10,322 nt of DNA from an uncultured Granulosicoccaceae bacterium (GCA_937941555.1 CALDHJ010000452.1:1-10322); one strand, 5' to 3'; numbered from the stretch's first letter, positions 1-6,557 are shown. Notes: generated from the sequence alone by a model not told the origin. Numbers and translations are program-made.

Positions 1-301
1 TGCCGGGGTCGCCACCGAGCAAGGTGACAGACCCGGGTACGAGCCCCCCGCCGAGCACGCGGTCGAGCTCACCGATACCTGTTGGGGTGCGGCTCTCTTC
101 GCTGTAGGTGACGTCGGCGAGGCGAGAGATTGTCTGAGCCTGGCCCGCGTAGCCGACGGGGCGTGCGGCGGTACCAGCCGGCGGTGCTGCGGCTGATTCC
201 TCGAGCGTGTTCCAGCTCTCGCAGTCGCTGCACTGGCCACTCCATTTGGTCGATACGGCACCGCAGGCAGTACACGCGTAACTGGCGCGTGCTTTAGCCA
301 T
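1..301 (-). CDS. radA: DNA repair/recombination ATPase RadA (N-terminal 100 residues, cut by window edge)
   Basis: RadA is a RecA-like ATPase that drives branch migration during homologous recombination and repair in the cytoplasm. Only the first 100 codons are in the window. The protein opens MAKARASYACTACG and has a four-cysteine zinc finger, CxxC (residues 10 and 13) followed by CxxC (24 and 27), then WNTLEE, which is the typical RadA start. Residues 73-100 read RTPTGIGELDRVLGGGLVPG and continue to LLGGDPG, the beginning of the Walker A loop; the GKST part lies beyond the left edge. The ATG at 301 is firmly set by the conserved MAKA start, although no strong Shine-Dalgarno is visible. It lies 36 bases downstream of the corB stop on the same strand, so cotranscription with corB is likely. 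Family assignment is very secure; the rest of the gene cannot be judged. Confidence 0.96.
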   Translation of the reverse strand, partial: MAKARASYACTACGAVSTKWSGQCSDCESWNTLEESAAAPPAGTAARPVGYAGQAQTISRLADVTYSEESRTPTGIGELDRVLGGGLVPGSVTLLGGDPG

Positions 302-337
302 GATGTCGCTGCCCCCGTGGCAACGGCTGTCGGGGTG

Positions 338-1657
338 TCACGCAGGGTCTTCCGTGTCGGGATCTGGAGGCGGTGCAGACAGGGTCACGCGGGCGGTGTC
401 GACCGCGTTGCCGTCGAGCGCGAGCACTTCCACTGCGTTGCCGTCAATGTCGAGGGTAGTGCCAACATCGGGCAATGACTCGAGTTGCTCCAGGATCACG
501 CCATTCAGCGTTTTCGGGCCGTCAGTGGGCAGCGACCAGCCGAACTCGCGGTTAAGCGTGCGCACCGGTGTCGCGCCGTCGACGAGAAATTCGCCGTTGT
601 CCTGGGGTTGTATTTCGGGCGGCGCGGCATAAGCGTCGTCAGTGAATTCGCCAACGATCTCCTGCAGGATGTCTTCGACAGTCAGAAGGCCTTGAATGTC
701 ACCGTACTCGTCGACAACAAGACCCGAACGCCGCTTTTCGCGCTGAAAATTCAGCAGCTGCACGTTGAGTGGTGTGTTCTCGGGTATGAAGTACAGCTCC
801 TGCAGTTCTTTTTCGAGTCCGGAGCGGGTGAGGGTCCCCGAACGCGCCGGGTTGAACACCTTGCGCAATTGCAGGAGTCCGGCGGCCTGATCGATGTTCT
901 CGCGGAACACCAGCAAACGCCCATGCGGGGAGTTGACGATCTGCTCGAGCATGACCTCCCAGGGCTCATCGAGGTCGACGCCTTCGATCTCGTTGCGCGG
1001 CACCATCACGTCGTTGACCGTAACCTGCTCGAGGTCGAGCACGTTGAGCAGCATGTCAACGTGTGCCTTGGGGATCTTCTTGCCCGAGTCTGCGAGTACG
1101 GTGCGCAGTTCGTCGCGGTTGAGTGCGTCTTCGTTCAAGGGCACCTGGGTGGCACCAAACAGCTTGAGCACGAGATTGGCCATGAGGTTGACCAGCAGCA
1201 CCAGGGGGTAGAGCACCTTCAGCAGCGGCACGTACACGTAAGACGCCACGAACGCGAGCTTTTCGGGGTGCCGTGTGGCGAGTGTCTTCGGGGCGACTTC
1301 GGCGAAAATCAGGACGACCAGAGTCATGATGCCGGTTGCAATGGCGATGCCGGGCTCGCCCCACAGATCGAGTGCGATCGCGGTGGCGATGGCGGAGGCC
1401 AGAATGTTGACGAAATTGTTGCCCAGCAGGATCAGCCCGATCAGACGATCGGGTCGCTCGAGCAGTTGTTGCGCACGCCGAGCACCGCCGTGGCCCTCTT
1501 TGGCAAGATGGCGCAGGCGGTATCGATTCAGGGTCATGAGGGCGGTCTCGGAACCCGAAAAGAAACCCGAGAGCACAATGAGCACCAGCAGCAGTCCGGC
1601 CAGAAAGCTCAGATGAAATTCGTCCAAGAGGGGTTTTGCAACCGCAGAAGCGAGCAC
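338..1657 (-). CDS. corB: CorB/YfjD-type HlyC/CorC family membrane protein (CNNM domain, CBS pair)
   Basis: This is an inner-membrane protein of the CNNM/CorC family, linked to divalent cation (Mg2+/Co2+) efflux or homeostasis; the exact substrate is not shown by sequence. The 439 residues hold an N-terminal DUF21/CNNM membrane domain (about 17-170, with hydrophobic segments near 17-34, 72-95, 103-125 and 136-165). Family motifs SGSET (34-38), GNN (79-81) and AEVAPKT (119-125) are visible. A CBS pair follows (about 213-335, including DVMVPR and VVDEYGDIQGLLTVEDILQE), then a CorC_HlyC domain (about 350-425) and an acidic, proline-rich tail. It aligns end to end with E. coli YfjD/CorB, which also sits next to ypjD and ffh. 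The start is uncertain: the longest form uses GTG at 1657, but TTG at 1627 gives exactly the E. coli N-terminal length and fits a promoter at 1660-1688. Neither start has a clear Shine-Dalgarno. Confidence 0.93.
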   Translation of the reverse strand: MLASAVAKPLLDEFHLSFLAGLLLVLIVLSGFFSGSETALMTLNRYRLRHLAKEGHGGARRAQQLLERPDRLIGLILLGNNFVNILASAIATAIALDLWGEPGIAIATGIMTLVVLIFAEVAPKTLATRHPEKLAFVASYVYVPLLKVLYPLVLLVNLMANLVLKLFGATQVPLNEDALNRDELRTVLADSGKKIPKAHVDMLLNVLDLEQVTVNDVMVPRNEIEGVDLDEPWEVMLEQIVNSPHGRLLVFRENIDQAAGLLQLRKVFNPARSGTLTRSGLEKELQELYFIPENTPLNVQLLNFQREKRRSGLVVDEYGDIQGLLTVEDILQEIVGEFTDDAYAAPPEIQPQDNGEFLVDGATPVRTLNREFGWSLPTDGPKTLNGVILEQLESLPDVGTTLDIDGNAVEVLALDGNAVDTARVTLSAPPPDPDTEDPA

Positions 1658-1659
1658 CC

Positions 1660-1688
1660 GTTCTAAGCGGCAAGGGCTGCGGTGTCAA
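1660..1688 (-). promoter_or_regulatory. Candidate sigma70 promoter for corB
   Basis: On the minus strand a perfect -35 hexamer TTGACA (1688-1683) is followed, after a 17-base spacer, by TAGAAC (1665-1660), which matches 4 of 6 bases of the -10 consensus. Transcription would begin near 1653. That is just inside the longest corB reading frame (GTG at 1657) but upstream of the alternative TTG start at 1627. It lies in the 132-base gap between ypjD and corB, so corB may have its own promoter besides read-through from ypjD. This is a pattern match only. Confidence 0.45.
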
Positions 1689-1789
1689 GTGTCAGTGCGG
1701 CGAGAGTGTCCTGCGTTGCCGCCTTGGATGCGGCGTTGCGAATCGCCGTGGTGCCGGAACACGCTTGGACAGCCGACGTTGTGGCCCGA

Positions 1790-2575
1790 CTAGGCCGACG
1801 GTGTGATCAGGATCTCAAGCACCAGTTTGCTGCCGAAGAAGCCCACCAGCAACAACGCCATGCCGATGAGCGTCCAGCGTACGGCGGTCTTTCCGCGCCA
1901 GCCGGCGAGCCAGTGACCACCGAGCAGGGCGGCAAAAACCGCCCAGGCGAGCAGGGAAAAGACGGTTTTGTGGGCGACCTGTTGGGCAAACATGTCGTCG
2001 AGAAAGACGAAGCCGGAGGCAATGGCGGCGGTCAGCACCACCAGCCCGATGGTCAACAGGTGGAACATCAGCCGCTCGAGTGTTGCCAGCGGTGGCAAGC
2101 CGCGGGGCCCCGTGCCGGGCGCGCGGCGCAGGCGGGCGGTGTGCCAGGCGACCAGACAGGACTGCGCGGCGGCGAGGCAGAGCAGTCCGTAGGCTGTGAG
2201 CGACAGCCAGACGTGCACCCAGACGCCGGCCTCCAGAGCATTCGATTCCGGTGTCTGCAACAGTGGGACTGTTGCGACCACGAGTGCCGAGAGCGGCAGA
2301 ACCACGACGCCCAGGCTTTCGACCGGGTGGCGAACCGCGAGGCAGAGCAGGGTGAATACCATCGCCCAGGTGGTCAGCGAGAGCGCGTTGGCGATGGCGA
2401 CGTTCATGTTGTCTGCAACCGCCACCGATGCGGCGTGCGCGATCAGTGCGAGCGCGACTGGCGCCAGTCGCTGCAGCAGGGACTGATCCGGTGTGCTGCC
2501 GTGGAGGCCGCGCCACCAACGCAGCGCCGAGAATCCGTACAGCGCGGCCGCAACCAGGCCCAGCACCGCACTCAC
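1790..2575 (-). CDS. ypjD: YpjD, CcsA-like inner-membrane cytochrome c assembly family protein
   Basis: This is a polytopic membrane protein of the CcsA/CcmC-like family, whose better-known members handle haem for cytochrome c maturation; the role of the YpjD branch is not settled. From the GTG at 2575 it has 261 residues and about eight hydrophobic segments. Conserved histidines lie in or next to membrane segments (about H47, H121 in VHVWLSL, H172 in MFHLLTIG, H202 and H221 in GGHWLAGWRGK), ending GSKLVLEILITPSA. E. coli YpjD shows the same MFH, GWRG and TPSA landmarks and lies between ffh and yfjD, as here. I chose GTG 2575 over GTG 2584 (three codons longer) because a strong Shine-Dalgarno, TGAGGTG, spans 2588-2582. 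That overlaps the upstream GTG but sits six bases before 2575. It is first in the ypjD-corB-radA series and divergent from ffh. Confidence 0.92.
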   Translation of the reverse strand: MSAVLGLVAAALYGFSALRWWRGLHGSTPDQSLLQRLAPVALALIAHAASVAVADNMNVAIANALSLTTWAMVFTLLCLAVRHPVESLGVVVLPLSALVVATVPLLQTPESNALEAGVWVHVWLSLTAYGLLCLAAAQSCLVAWHTARLRRAPGTGPRGLPPLATLERLMFHLLTIGLVVLTAAIASGFVFLDDMFAQQVAHKTVFSLLAWAVFAALLGGHWLAGWRGKTAVRWTLIGMALLLVGFFGSKLVLEILITPSA

Positions 2576-2581
2576 CGGCGA

Positions 2582-2588
2582 CACCTCA
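2582..2588 (-). promoter_or_regulatory. Ribosome binding site deciding the ypjD start
   Basis: TGAGGTG on the minus strand is a near-complete match to the anti-Shine-Dalgarno. It ends six bases before the GTG at 2575 and overlaps the GTG at 2584, which therefore cannot use it. It supports the shorter start. Confidence 0.65.
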
Positions 2589-2669
2589 GGGTGTCATGGC
2601 GCGCGACGATCGGCAGGCAGAGGTGTGTCACGGCGGTGAGATCCACGCGGTGGTTGGGTCGGCATACAG

Positions 2670-2675
2670 TATAAT
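2670..2675 (+). promoter_or_regulatory. -10 element (TATAAT) of the likely ffh promoter
   Basis: A perfect TATAAT lies 61 bases before the ffh ATG in the 161-base divergent region between ypjD and ffh. No good -35 hexamer is visible 16-18 bases upstream, so the promoter may be weak or activator-dependent. Read on the minus strand, the same bases give TATACT (2673-2668, 5 of 6 matches), a possible -10 for ypjD, so the two divergent promoters may overlap. Confidence 0.5.
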
Positions 2676-2736
2676 GCGGTGACGATCCGGCGCAGTAGCG
2701 CCGACACCCTCCCAACTGCCCACGGCTGGAAGTCGC

Positions 2737-4140
2737 ATGTTTGCCAACCTCAGCGAACGCCTCGGTACCACGCTCAAGAACCTCCGTGGTCAGGGGCGCA
2801 TTACCGAACAAAACGTCAAGGACACGCTGCGCGAAGTGCGTATGGCTCTGCTCGAAGCGGACGTTGCCCTGCCGGTGGTCAAGCGGTTCATTGACCAGGT
2901 GCGTGATAAAGCGCTCGGTGTGGAAGTGCTGCAGAGCCTCACGCCCGGGCAGGCGCTGGTCAAGGTAGTGCACGACGAGCTGGTGGCCGTCATGGGGGCC
3001 GAAAACGCGTCCCTCGATCTGAGTCAGCAACCGCCGGCAATTGTTCTGATGGCGGGCCTCCAGGGCGCGGGCAAGACCACGACTACGGCGAAGCTCGCGC
3101 GGCACCTTGTCGAGCGTGAAAACAAGAAAGTCATGGTGGTCAGCTGTGACGTCTACCGGCCGGCCGCCATCAAGCAGCTCGAGACCCTCGCGAAGGATGT
3201 GGGTGTCGGGTTCTTTCCGTCCTCGACAGACGACAAGCCCGAGGCCATTGCGCGCGCCGCCCTCGAAGAGGCCCGCCGACAGCTCGTGGATGTGCTGCTC
3301 GTCGACACGGCTGGTCGACTCGCGATAGATGACGCGATGATGACCGAGATCAAGTTGCTGCACGCAGCGGTCGATCCGGTTGAAACCCTCTTCGTGGTCG
3401 ACGCCATGACCGGCCAGGATGCGGCCAACACGGCGGCGGCTTTTGGCGAAGCGTTGCCCCTGACCGGTGTGGTGCTGACCAAGACCGACGGTGATGCACG
3501 GGGTGGTGCAGCGCTGAGTGTGCGCACCGTCACCGGTGTGCCGATCAAGTTTCTTGGTGTGGGCGAGAAGACCGCGGCGCTCGAGGCCTTCCACCCCGAC
3601 CGTGTGGCTTCGCGCATTCTCGGCATGGGCGATGTCGTCTCGCTGGTCGAGGAAGTCTCGCGCCAGGTCGACGTCAAGAAAGCCGAAAAACTTGCGCGCA
3701 AGGTCAAGAAGGGCAAGGGCTTTGACCTTGAAGACATGCGTGAACAGCTCATGCAGTTGCAGAACATGGGCGGTATCGAGTCGATGCTCGACAAGCTGCC
3801 GGGCATGGACCAGTTGCCCGACCACGTGCGCCAGAAGGCCATGGACCAGGCGTCCGGCGGCGGGGATGTGAAAAAGAACATCGCCATCATCAGCTCCATG
3901 ACGCCGCGCGAACGCCGTTTCCCGGACCTGATCAAAGGCTCGCGTCGTCGGCGTATCGCCGCGGGTTCGGGCACACAGGTTCAAGACGTCAACCGCCTGC
4001 TCAAGCAACACCTGCAGATGAGCAAGATGATGAAGAAAATGGGCAAGGCCGGCGGCATGAAGAAGATGATGCGCATGATGGGTGGCGGGGGCGGGATGCC
4101 CGGCATGCCACCGATGCCGCCGGGCATGCCAAAGCTGTAA
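2737..4140 (+). CDS. ffh: Signal recognition particle protein Ffh (SRP54 GTPase)
   Basis: Ffh binds 4.5S RNA and signal sequences of nascent inner-membrane proteins and delivers ribosomes to FtsY. At 467 residues it is slightly longer than E. coli Ffh (453). Order: N domain (about 1-88); G domain with G1 GLQGAGKTT (107-115), DVYRPAA (138-144), DTAGR (190-194) and TKTDGDARGG (248-257); then the methionine-rich M domain (about 325-467). The 4.5S RNA-binding helix-turn-helix is intact at 387-424, including SMTPRER, IKGSRRRRIAAGSG and VQDVNRLLKQ. The tail is Met/Lys-rich and ends in a Gly/Met/Pro run (449-465), a common disordered end. The ATG at 2737 follows GGAAG four bases upstream and matches the family MFxNLSxRL start. 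ffh stands alone here: rpsP, its neighbour in many gammaproteobacteria, is 5.5 kb downstream. Confidence 0.98.
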   Translation: MFANLSERLGTTLKNLRGQGRITEQNVKDTLREVRMALLEADVALPVVKRFIDQVRDKALGVEVLQSLTPGQALVKVVHDELVAVMGAENASLDLSQQPPAIVLMAGLQGAGKTTTTAKLARHLVERENKKVMVVSCDVYRPAAIKQLETLAKDVGVGFFPSSTDDKPEAIARAALEEARRQLVDVLLVDTAGRLAIDDAMMTEIKLLHAAVDPVETLFVVDAMTGQDAANTAAAFGEALPLTGVVLTKTDGDARGGAALSVRTVTGVPIKFLGVGEKTAALEAFHPDRVASRILGMGDVVSLVEEVSRQVDVKKAEKLARKVKKGKGFDLEDMREQLMQLQNMGGIESMLDKLPGMDQLPDHVRQKAMDQASGGGDVKKNIAIISSMTPRERRFPDLIKGSRRRRIAAGSGTQVQDVNRLLKQHLQMSKMMKKMGKAGGMKKMMRMMGGGGGMPGMPPMPPGMPKL

Positions 4141-4165
4141 AAAGCCTGGCATTGCATTGCCGTCG

Positions 4166-5356
4166 TCACTCGGTGGATTCTCCACAATAGTCGCTTAGGC
4201 TCCTTCGAAAGGCCGACAGGCTTGCGCTTCGAACGAACACGATCGGTTTGTTTTGGCGCTGGCACAAACGCTTTGCGCGGTGCATCGCACTGTGGCTCAA
4301 CATCTTCGTGTTGCACATGACGACATCGGCTTTTGACACGAGGTCGTCGATCCGGGCATCGGCCGTCTCTGTGCCACCGTCGTAGTGCAGAAAATGCCCC
4401 TTGTGTTGTTCCACCGCCTCGCGCATGAAGCGGCATTGCCGGGTTTGGCCGCCCAACAGCAGTACACAACGTCCGCACACGCCCCTTGGCGAAGGTGGGA
4501 GAGTTGTGCGTTCTTCCATGCACAGTGCGGCAGCCTGCTCGATGTCTGGCCGTGGCTTGTGCGGTGTGTGCACCGAACTCGGCGTCTGATTGATCCGCGC
4601 GCGTTGGTGGCGCAACACTTGGCGTTGGCTCTTGTCCAGTTGCGCACTCAAGCGGTTGTTTTCAGCCTTCAACACCGACAGCTGTGAACGCAGTTGGTCA
4701 ACTTGACTGGCCGTCTTGGCCATGATCTCGGCTTCCGTTTTTCTCAGGTGAACGGCGTGGTTCGCGCGTTCCTGTGCCAGCGCCTCTCTCAACTCCCGAC
4801 TCAGGGCGTCCGAGCGGTTGCGCTCTTCGATCAGCCGGTTGATTCGCCGCTGTTGATTCGTCGCGCGTTCACACCCGCTGTGCGAAAGCATGTGGACATC
4901 GCCATAGACCAAGTCCAGCAGCGTCGAACTGCAGAGCGCATGACTGACGACGGACCACAGTGCGTTCGCAATGCGATCGCCCTTTTGCTCGGATTGCCAG
5001 AATGCCTGCAGCGTGGCGGTGTTCATGCCTCGCGTCTCAGCAATCTCCTGTCGATATTTGCGTTTCAAGAGTGAATCGAGCCGACCGGGTACGCCGGTTC
5101 GGGGATCGGAGCATGCCTGAACAATCGCGTGGTGCTGTTCGTAGGCCGTGAGCAGCGCAGGGTCGTGTCCGGCGGTTTTGCACAGGGATCGCGTTTCCCG
5201 GGCATCAAGGCATGAGCCCACCACAGGACAATGCATCCAGTTGGGCAGATCGCTGATACGTCGGCGATCCGGTCGTCTTGTTGGCTTCCCGGCCAGCGTA
5301 CGCTTACCCACAAAGTGTCCTGGATCTACCGGGAGGTCAGCCGCTCTTCGCACCAT
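4166..5356 (-). CDS. DUF2325 domain protein of unknown function, predicted Fur-regulated
   Basis: The biochemical function is unknown. The 396-residue protein has three parts. The N-terminal part (about 36-165) carries LPNWMHCPVVGSC (37-49), a histidine pair (75-76), WSVVSHA (134-140) and YGDVHMLSH (151-159); I recognise HCP..GxC and GDVHMLSH from other DUF2325 proteins of beta- and gammaproteobacteria. A charged, heptad-like segment (about 165-255) is a probable coiled coil. The C-terminal DUF2325 domain (about 294-383) reads VLLLGGQ, HYDGG (324-328), DVVMCNT, SHSAMHRAKRLCQ and PIVFVRSASLSAF. No signal peptide or membrane span is seen, so it is probably cytoplasmic. Conserved Cys/His residues suggest metal or thiol chemistry (inference); a CGRC pair (294-297) starts the last domain. 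The ATG at 5356 has GAGG only three bases upstream and AAGGGA eleven upstream, so the start is moderately certain. A perfect Fur box overlaps its promoter. It converges with ffh, 25 bases apart. Three hand-counted 60-base lines gave 55-58% GC, below the two lines counted in the next gene. Confidence 0.85.
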   Translation of the reverse strand: MVRRAADLPVDPGHFVGKRTLAGKPTRRPDRRRISDLPNWMHCPVVGSCLDARETRSLCKTAGHDPALLTAYEQHHAIVQACSDPRTGVPGRLDSLLKRKYRQEIAETRGMNTATLQAFWQSEQKGDRIANALWSVVSHALCSSTLLDLVYGDVHMLSHSGCERATNQQRRINRLIEERNRSDALSRELREALAQERANHAVHLRKTEAEIMAKTASQVDQLRSQLSVLKAENNRLSAQLDKSQRQVLRHQRARINQTPSSVHTPHKPRPDIEQAAALCMEERTTLPPSPRGVCGRCVLLLGGQTRQCRFMREAVEQHKGHFLHYDGGTETADARIDDLVSKADVVMCNTKMLSHSAMHRAKRLCQRQNKPIVFVRSASLSAFRRSLSDYCGESTE

Positions 5357-5392
5357 GTGCCTCGCTATCCCTTGCGATATGAGTTTCGCCTT

Positions 5393-5420
5393 AATATATG
5401 ATAATGATTATCATTTGCAA
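5393..5420 (-). promoter_or_regulatory. Sigma70-like promoter of the DUF2325 gene
   Basis: On the minus strand TTGCAA (5420-5415, 4 of 6 matches to the -35 consensus) is followed by a 16-base spacer and TATATT (5398-5393, 5 of 6 matches to the -10). Transcription would start near 5386, giving a leader of about 30 bases before the ATG at 5356. The spacer is filled by the Fur box. Confidence 0.65.
5398..5414. promoter_or_regulatory. Fur box (ferric uptake regulator operator)
   Basis: The 17 bases ATGATAATGATTATCAT form a perfect inverted repeat with 8-base arms around one central base. The core at 5399-5413, TGATAAT-G-ATTATCA, matches the 7-1-7 Fur consensus at every position. The 19-base window 5400-5418 matches the classic Fur box at 16 of 19 positions. 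It occupies the spacer between the -35 and -10 of the DUF2325 gene, where Fur-Fe2+ binding would block RNA polymerase. In an otherwise GC-rich region such an AT-rich palindrome is unlikely to be chance. Zur and other Fur relatives use similar but distinguishable sites; this one fits Fur best. Confidence 0.88.
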
Positions 5421-5609
5421 GTGGCTACGGTTCGGCACGCCGTCGCCTGATCGTATGGGCGTTGGGGGCCTGCGAACGGTCTACCCTCTTGAATTCCGGG
5501 GTCCCGCCTAAACTTCCGGTGTATGGCGGCGTCCGACAGTCATCGTTTGCGCGACCCGCTCCACGGGTGCGTGGACTCATCCAGCGTCCGGCAACGAGGC
5601 AGCGAGCAC

Positions 5610-6479
5610 ATGAATGTTCAGGAAATAGCGGCTTTTTCGGATGGCGCAGTCGGGGGCAATCCCGCCGGGGTGTGGCTCGGTGATCAACCCCTTGGGCGCG
5701 ACCACATGCAGGCCATTGCAGCCGAGCTTGGCCACTCTGAAACCGCCTTTGCAGTGCCGGAAGGAACCGGTTGGCGAGTGCGGTACTTTTCACCGGCGAT
5801 GGAGGTGCCGTTCTGTGGGCACGCCACCGTTGCGCTCGGCGCGGCGCTTGCGATGGCGCACGGCAACGGGGTGTTTCCGCTGCTGCTTAACGACGGCGAG
5901 ATCTCGGTTGAGGGGCGTGATCATCACGGTGAGCTGACCGCTGCATTGCAGTCGCCGCCGACGTCGCATACGGCGTTGAGTGACGCACAACTCATGCGCT
6001 ACCTGTCGCTGCTTGGTTACCAGCACGATGATTTGTCGAACGACTTGCCGCCAGCCTTGATTCACGCTGGCGCCGACCACTTGTTGCTACCGCTGTCATC
6101 GCGCGCGGCACTGTCACGCCTCGACTACGACCTCGAGACCGGTGCACGGATCATGCGCGGAGACGGCCTGGTGACGGTTATGTGCGTGTTTGCCGAGTCG
6201 GCGACGGTGTTCAGTTGCCGTAATGCCTTCGCCTCGGGCGGCGTCAAGGAGGACCCGGCAACCGGGGCTGCGGCGGCGGCATTTGGCGGGTATTTGCGTG
6301 ATGCCAAGCTCTCAACCGAGCGTGTGCTGGATCTCAAGCAAGGCGACGACATGGGCATGCCGTCTCGCATACGGGTCGAGTACAGCGAGGTGCCCGGCAG
6401 CAGCGTTCGCGTGTCGGGTCAGGCGCGTGTGATGGGCGCGACCCGCGCGGTGGGCGAGCCGCTCGAAACCGAAGCCTGA
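5610..6479 (+). CDS. PhzF family isomerase/epimerase-like protein
   Basis: PhzF-family proteins share the diaminopimelate-epimerase fold and act without a cofactor. The type member isomerises trans-2,3-dihydro-3-hydroxyanthranilate in phenazine synthesis, but most housekeeping members, probably including this one, have unknown substrates, and no phenazine genes are nearby. From ATG 5610 the protein has 289 residues, a normal family length. Visible landmarks are FSDGAVGGNPAGV (9-21), the catalytic glutamate E44 in HSETAF (42-47), FSPAMEVPFCGHATVALG (60-77) and the C-terminal-half motif GVKEDPATGAAA (211-222). The cysteine at 69 before GHAT is typical. The frame is open back to ATG 5523, but that adds 29 residues with no family likeness, and 5610 matches the usual N-terminus; GAGG lies ten bases before it. 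It stands alone, divergent from the DUF2325 gene and convergent with deaD. Its GC is high (63-73% in two hand-counted 60-base lines). Confidence 0.9.
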   Translation: MNVQEIAAFSDGAVGGNPAGVWLGDQPLGRDHMQAIAAELGHSETAFAVPEGTGWRVRYFSPAMEVPFCGHATVALGAALAMAHGNGVFPLLLNDGEISVEGRDHHGELTAALQSPPTSHTALSDAQLMRYLSLLGYQHDDLSNDLPPALIHAGADHLLLPLSSRAALSRLDYDLETGARIMRGDGLVTVMCVFAESATVFSCRNAFASGGVKEDPATGAAAAAFGGYLRDAKLSTERVLDLKQGDDMGMPSRIRVEYSEVPGSSVRVSGQARVMGATRAVGEPLETEA

Positions 6480-6490
6480 TTTTTGATTAC

Positions 6491-6514
6491 CGCGCACGCC
6501 TGTCAGCGTGCGCG
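6491..6514. terminator. Hairpin between convergent PhzF-family and deaD genes
   Basis: CGCGCACGC (6491-6499) and GCGTGCGCG (6506-6514) form a perfect 9-bp GC-rich stem with a 6-base loop in the 78-base gap between two converging genes. The position suits a bidirectional terminator. However, neither strand has a T-tract straight after the stem: the T run at 6480-6484 lies before it on the plus strand. It may act with Rho or only protect 3' ends. Confidence 0.5.
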
Positions 6515-6557
6515 ATGTTCCCGCTAATCGTCTTTGTTGAGCGAACCCGATCGTGTG

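Noticed and set aside
485..1666. A 393-codon open frame on the plus strand opposite corB
   Set aside because: Its length follows from the codon bias of corB on the other strand. The product is Gln/His/Val-rich with no domain likeness, and no ribosome binding site stands out.
1682..2674. A 330-codon open frame on the plus strand opposite ypjD
   Set aside because: ypjD is supported by membrane segments, conserved histidines and gene order; the antisense product is Gln/Arg-rich and resembles nothing I know.
4127..4149. An imperfect hairpin (GCCA..GCT / AGC..TGGC) across the ffh stop codon
   Set aside because: The stem is interrupted and there is no T-tract, so I do not call it a terminator.
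2572..4185. A 537-codon open frame on the minus strand opposite ffh
   Set aside because: It is a shadow of ffh in a GC-rich genome: ffh matches its family over its full length, while the antisense product is rich in His, Arg and Leu with no recognisable domain.
5554..5575. Two overlapping small hairpins before the PhzF-family gene (ACCCG/CGGGT and TCCAC/GTGGA)
   Set aside because: Five-base stems of this kind are common by chance in GC-rich DNA, and no riboswitch or attenuator features accompany them.
5523..5609. A 29-codon N-terminal extension of the PhzF-family protein
   Set aside because: The extension has no family likeness, and ATG 5610 gives the standard PhzF N-terminus.
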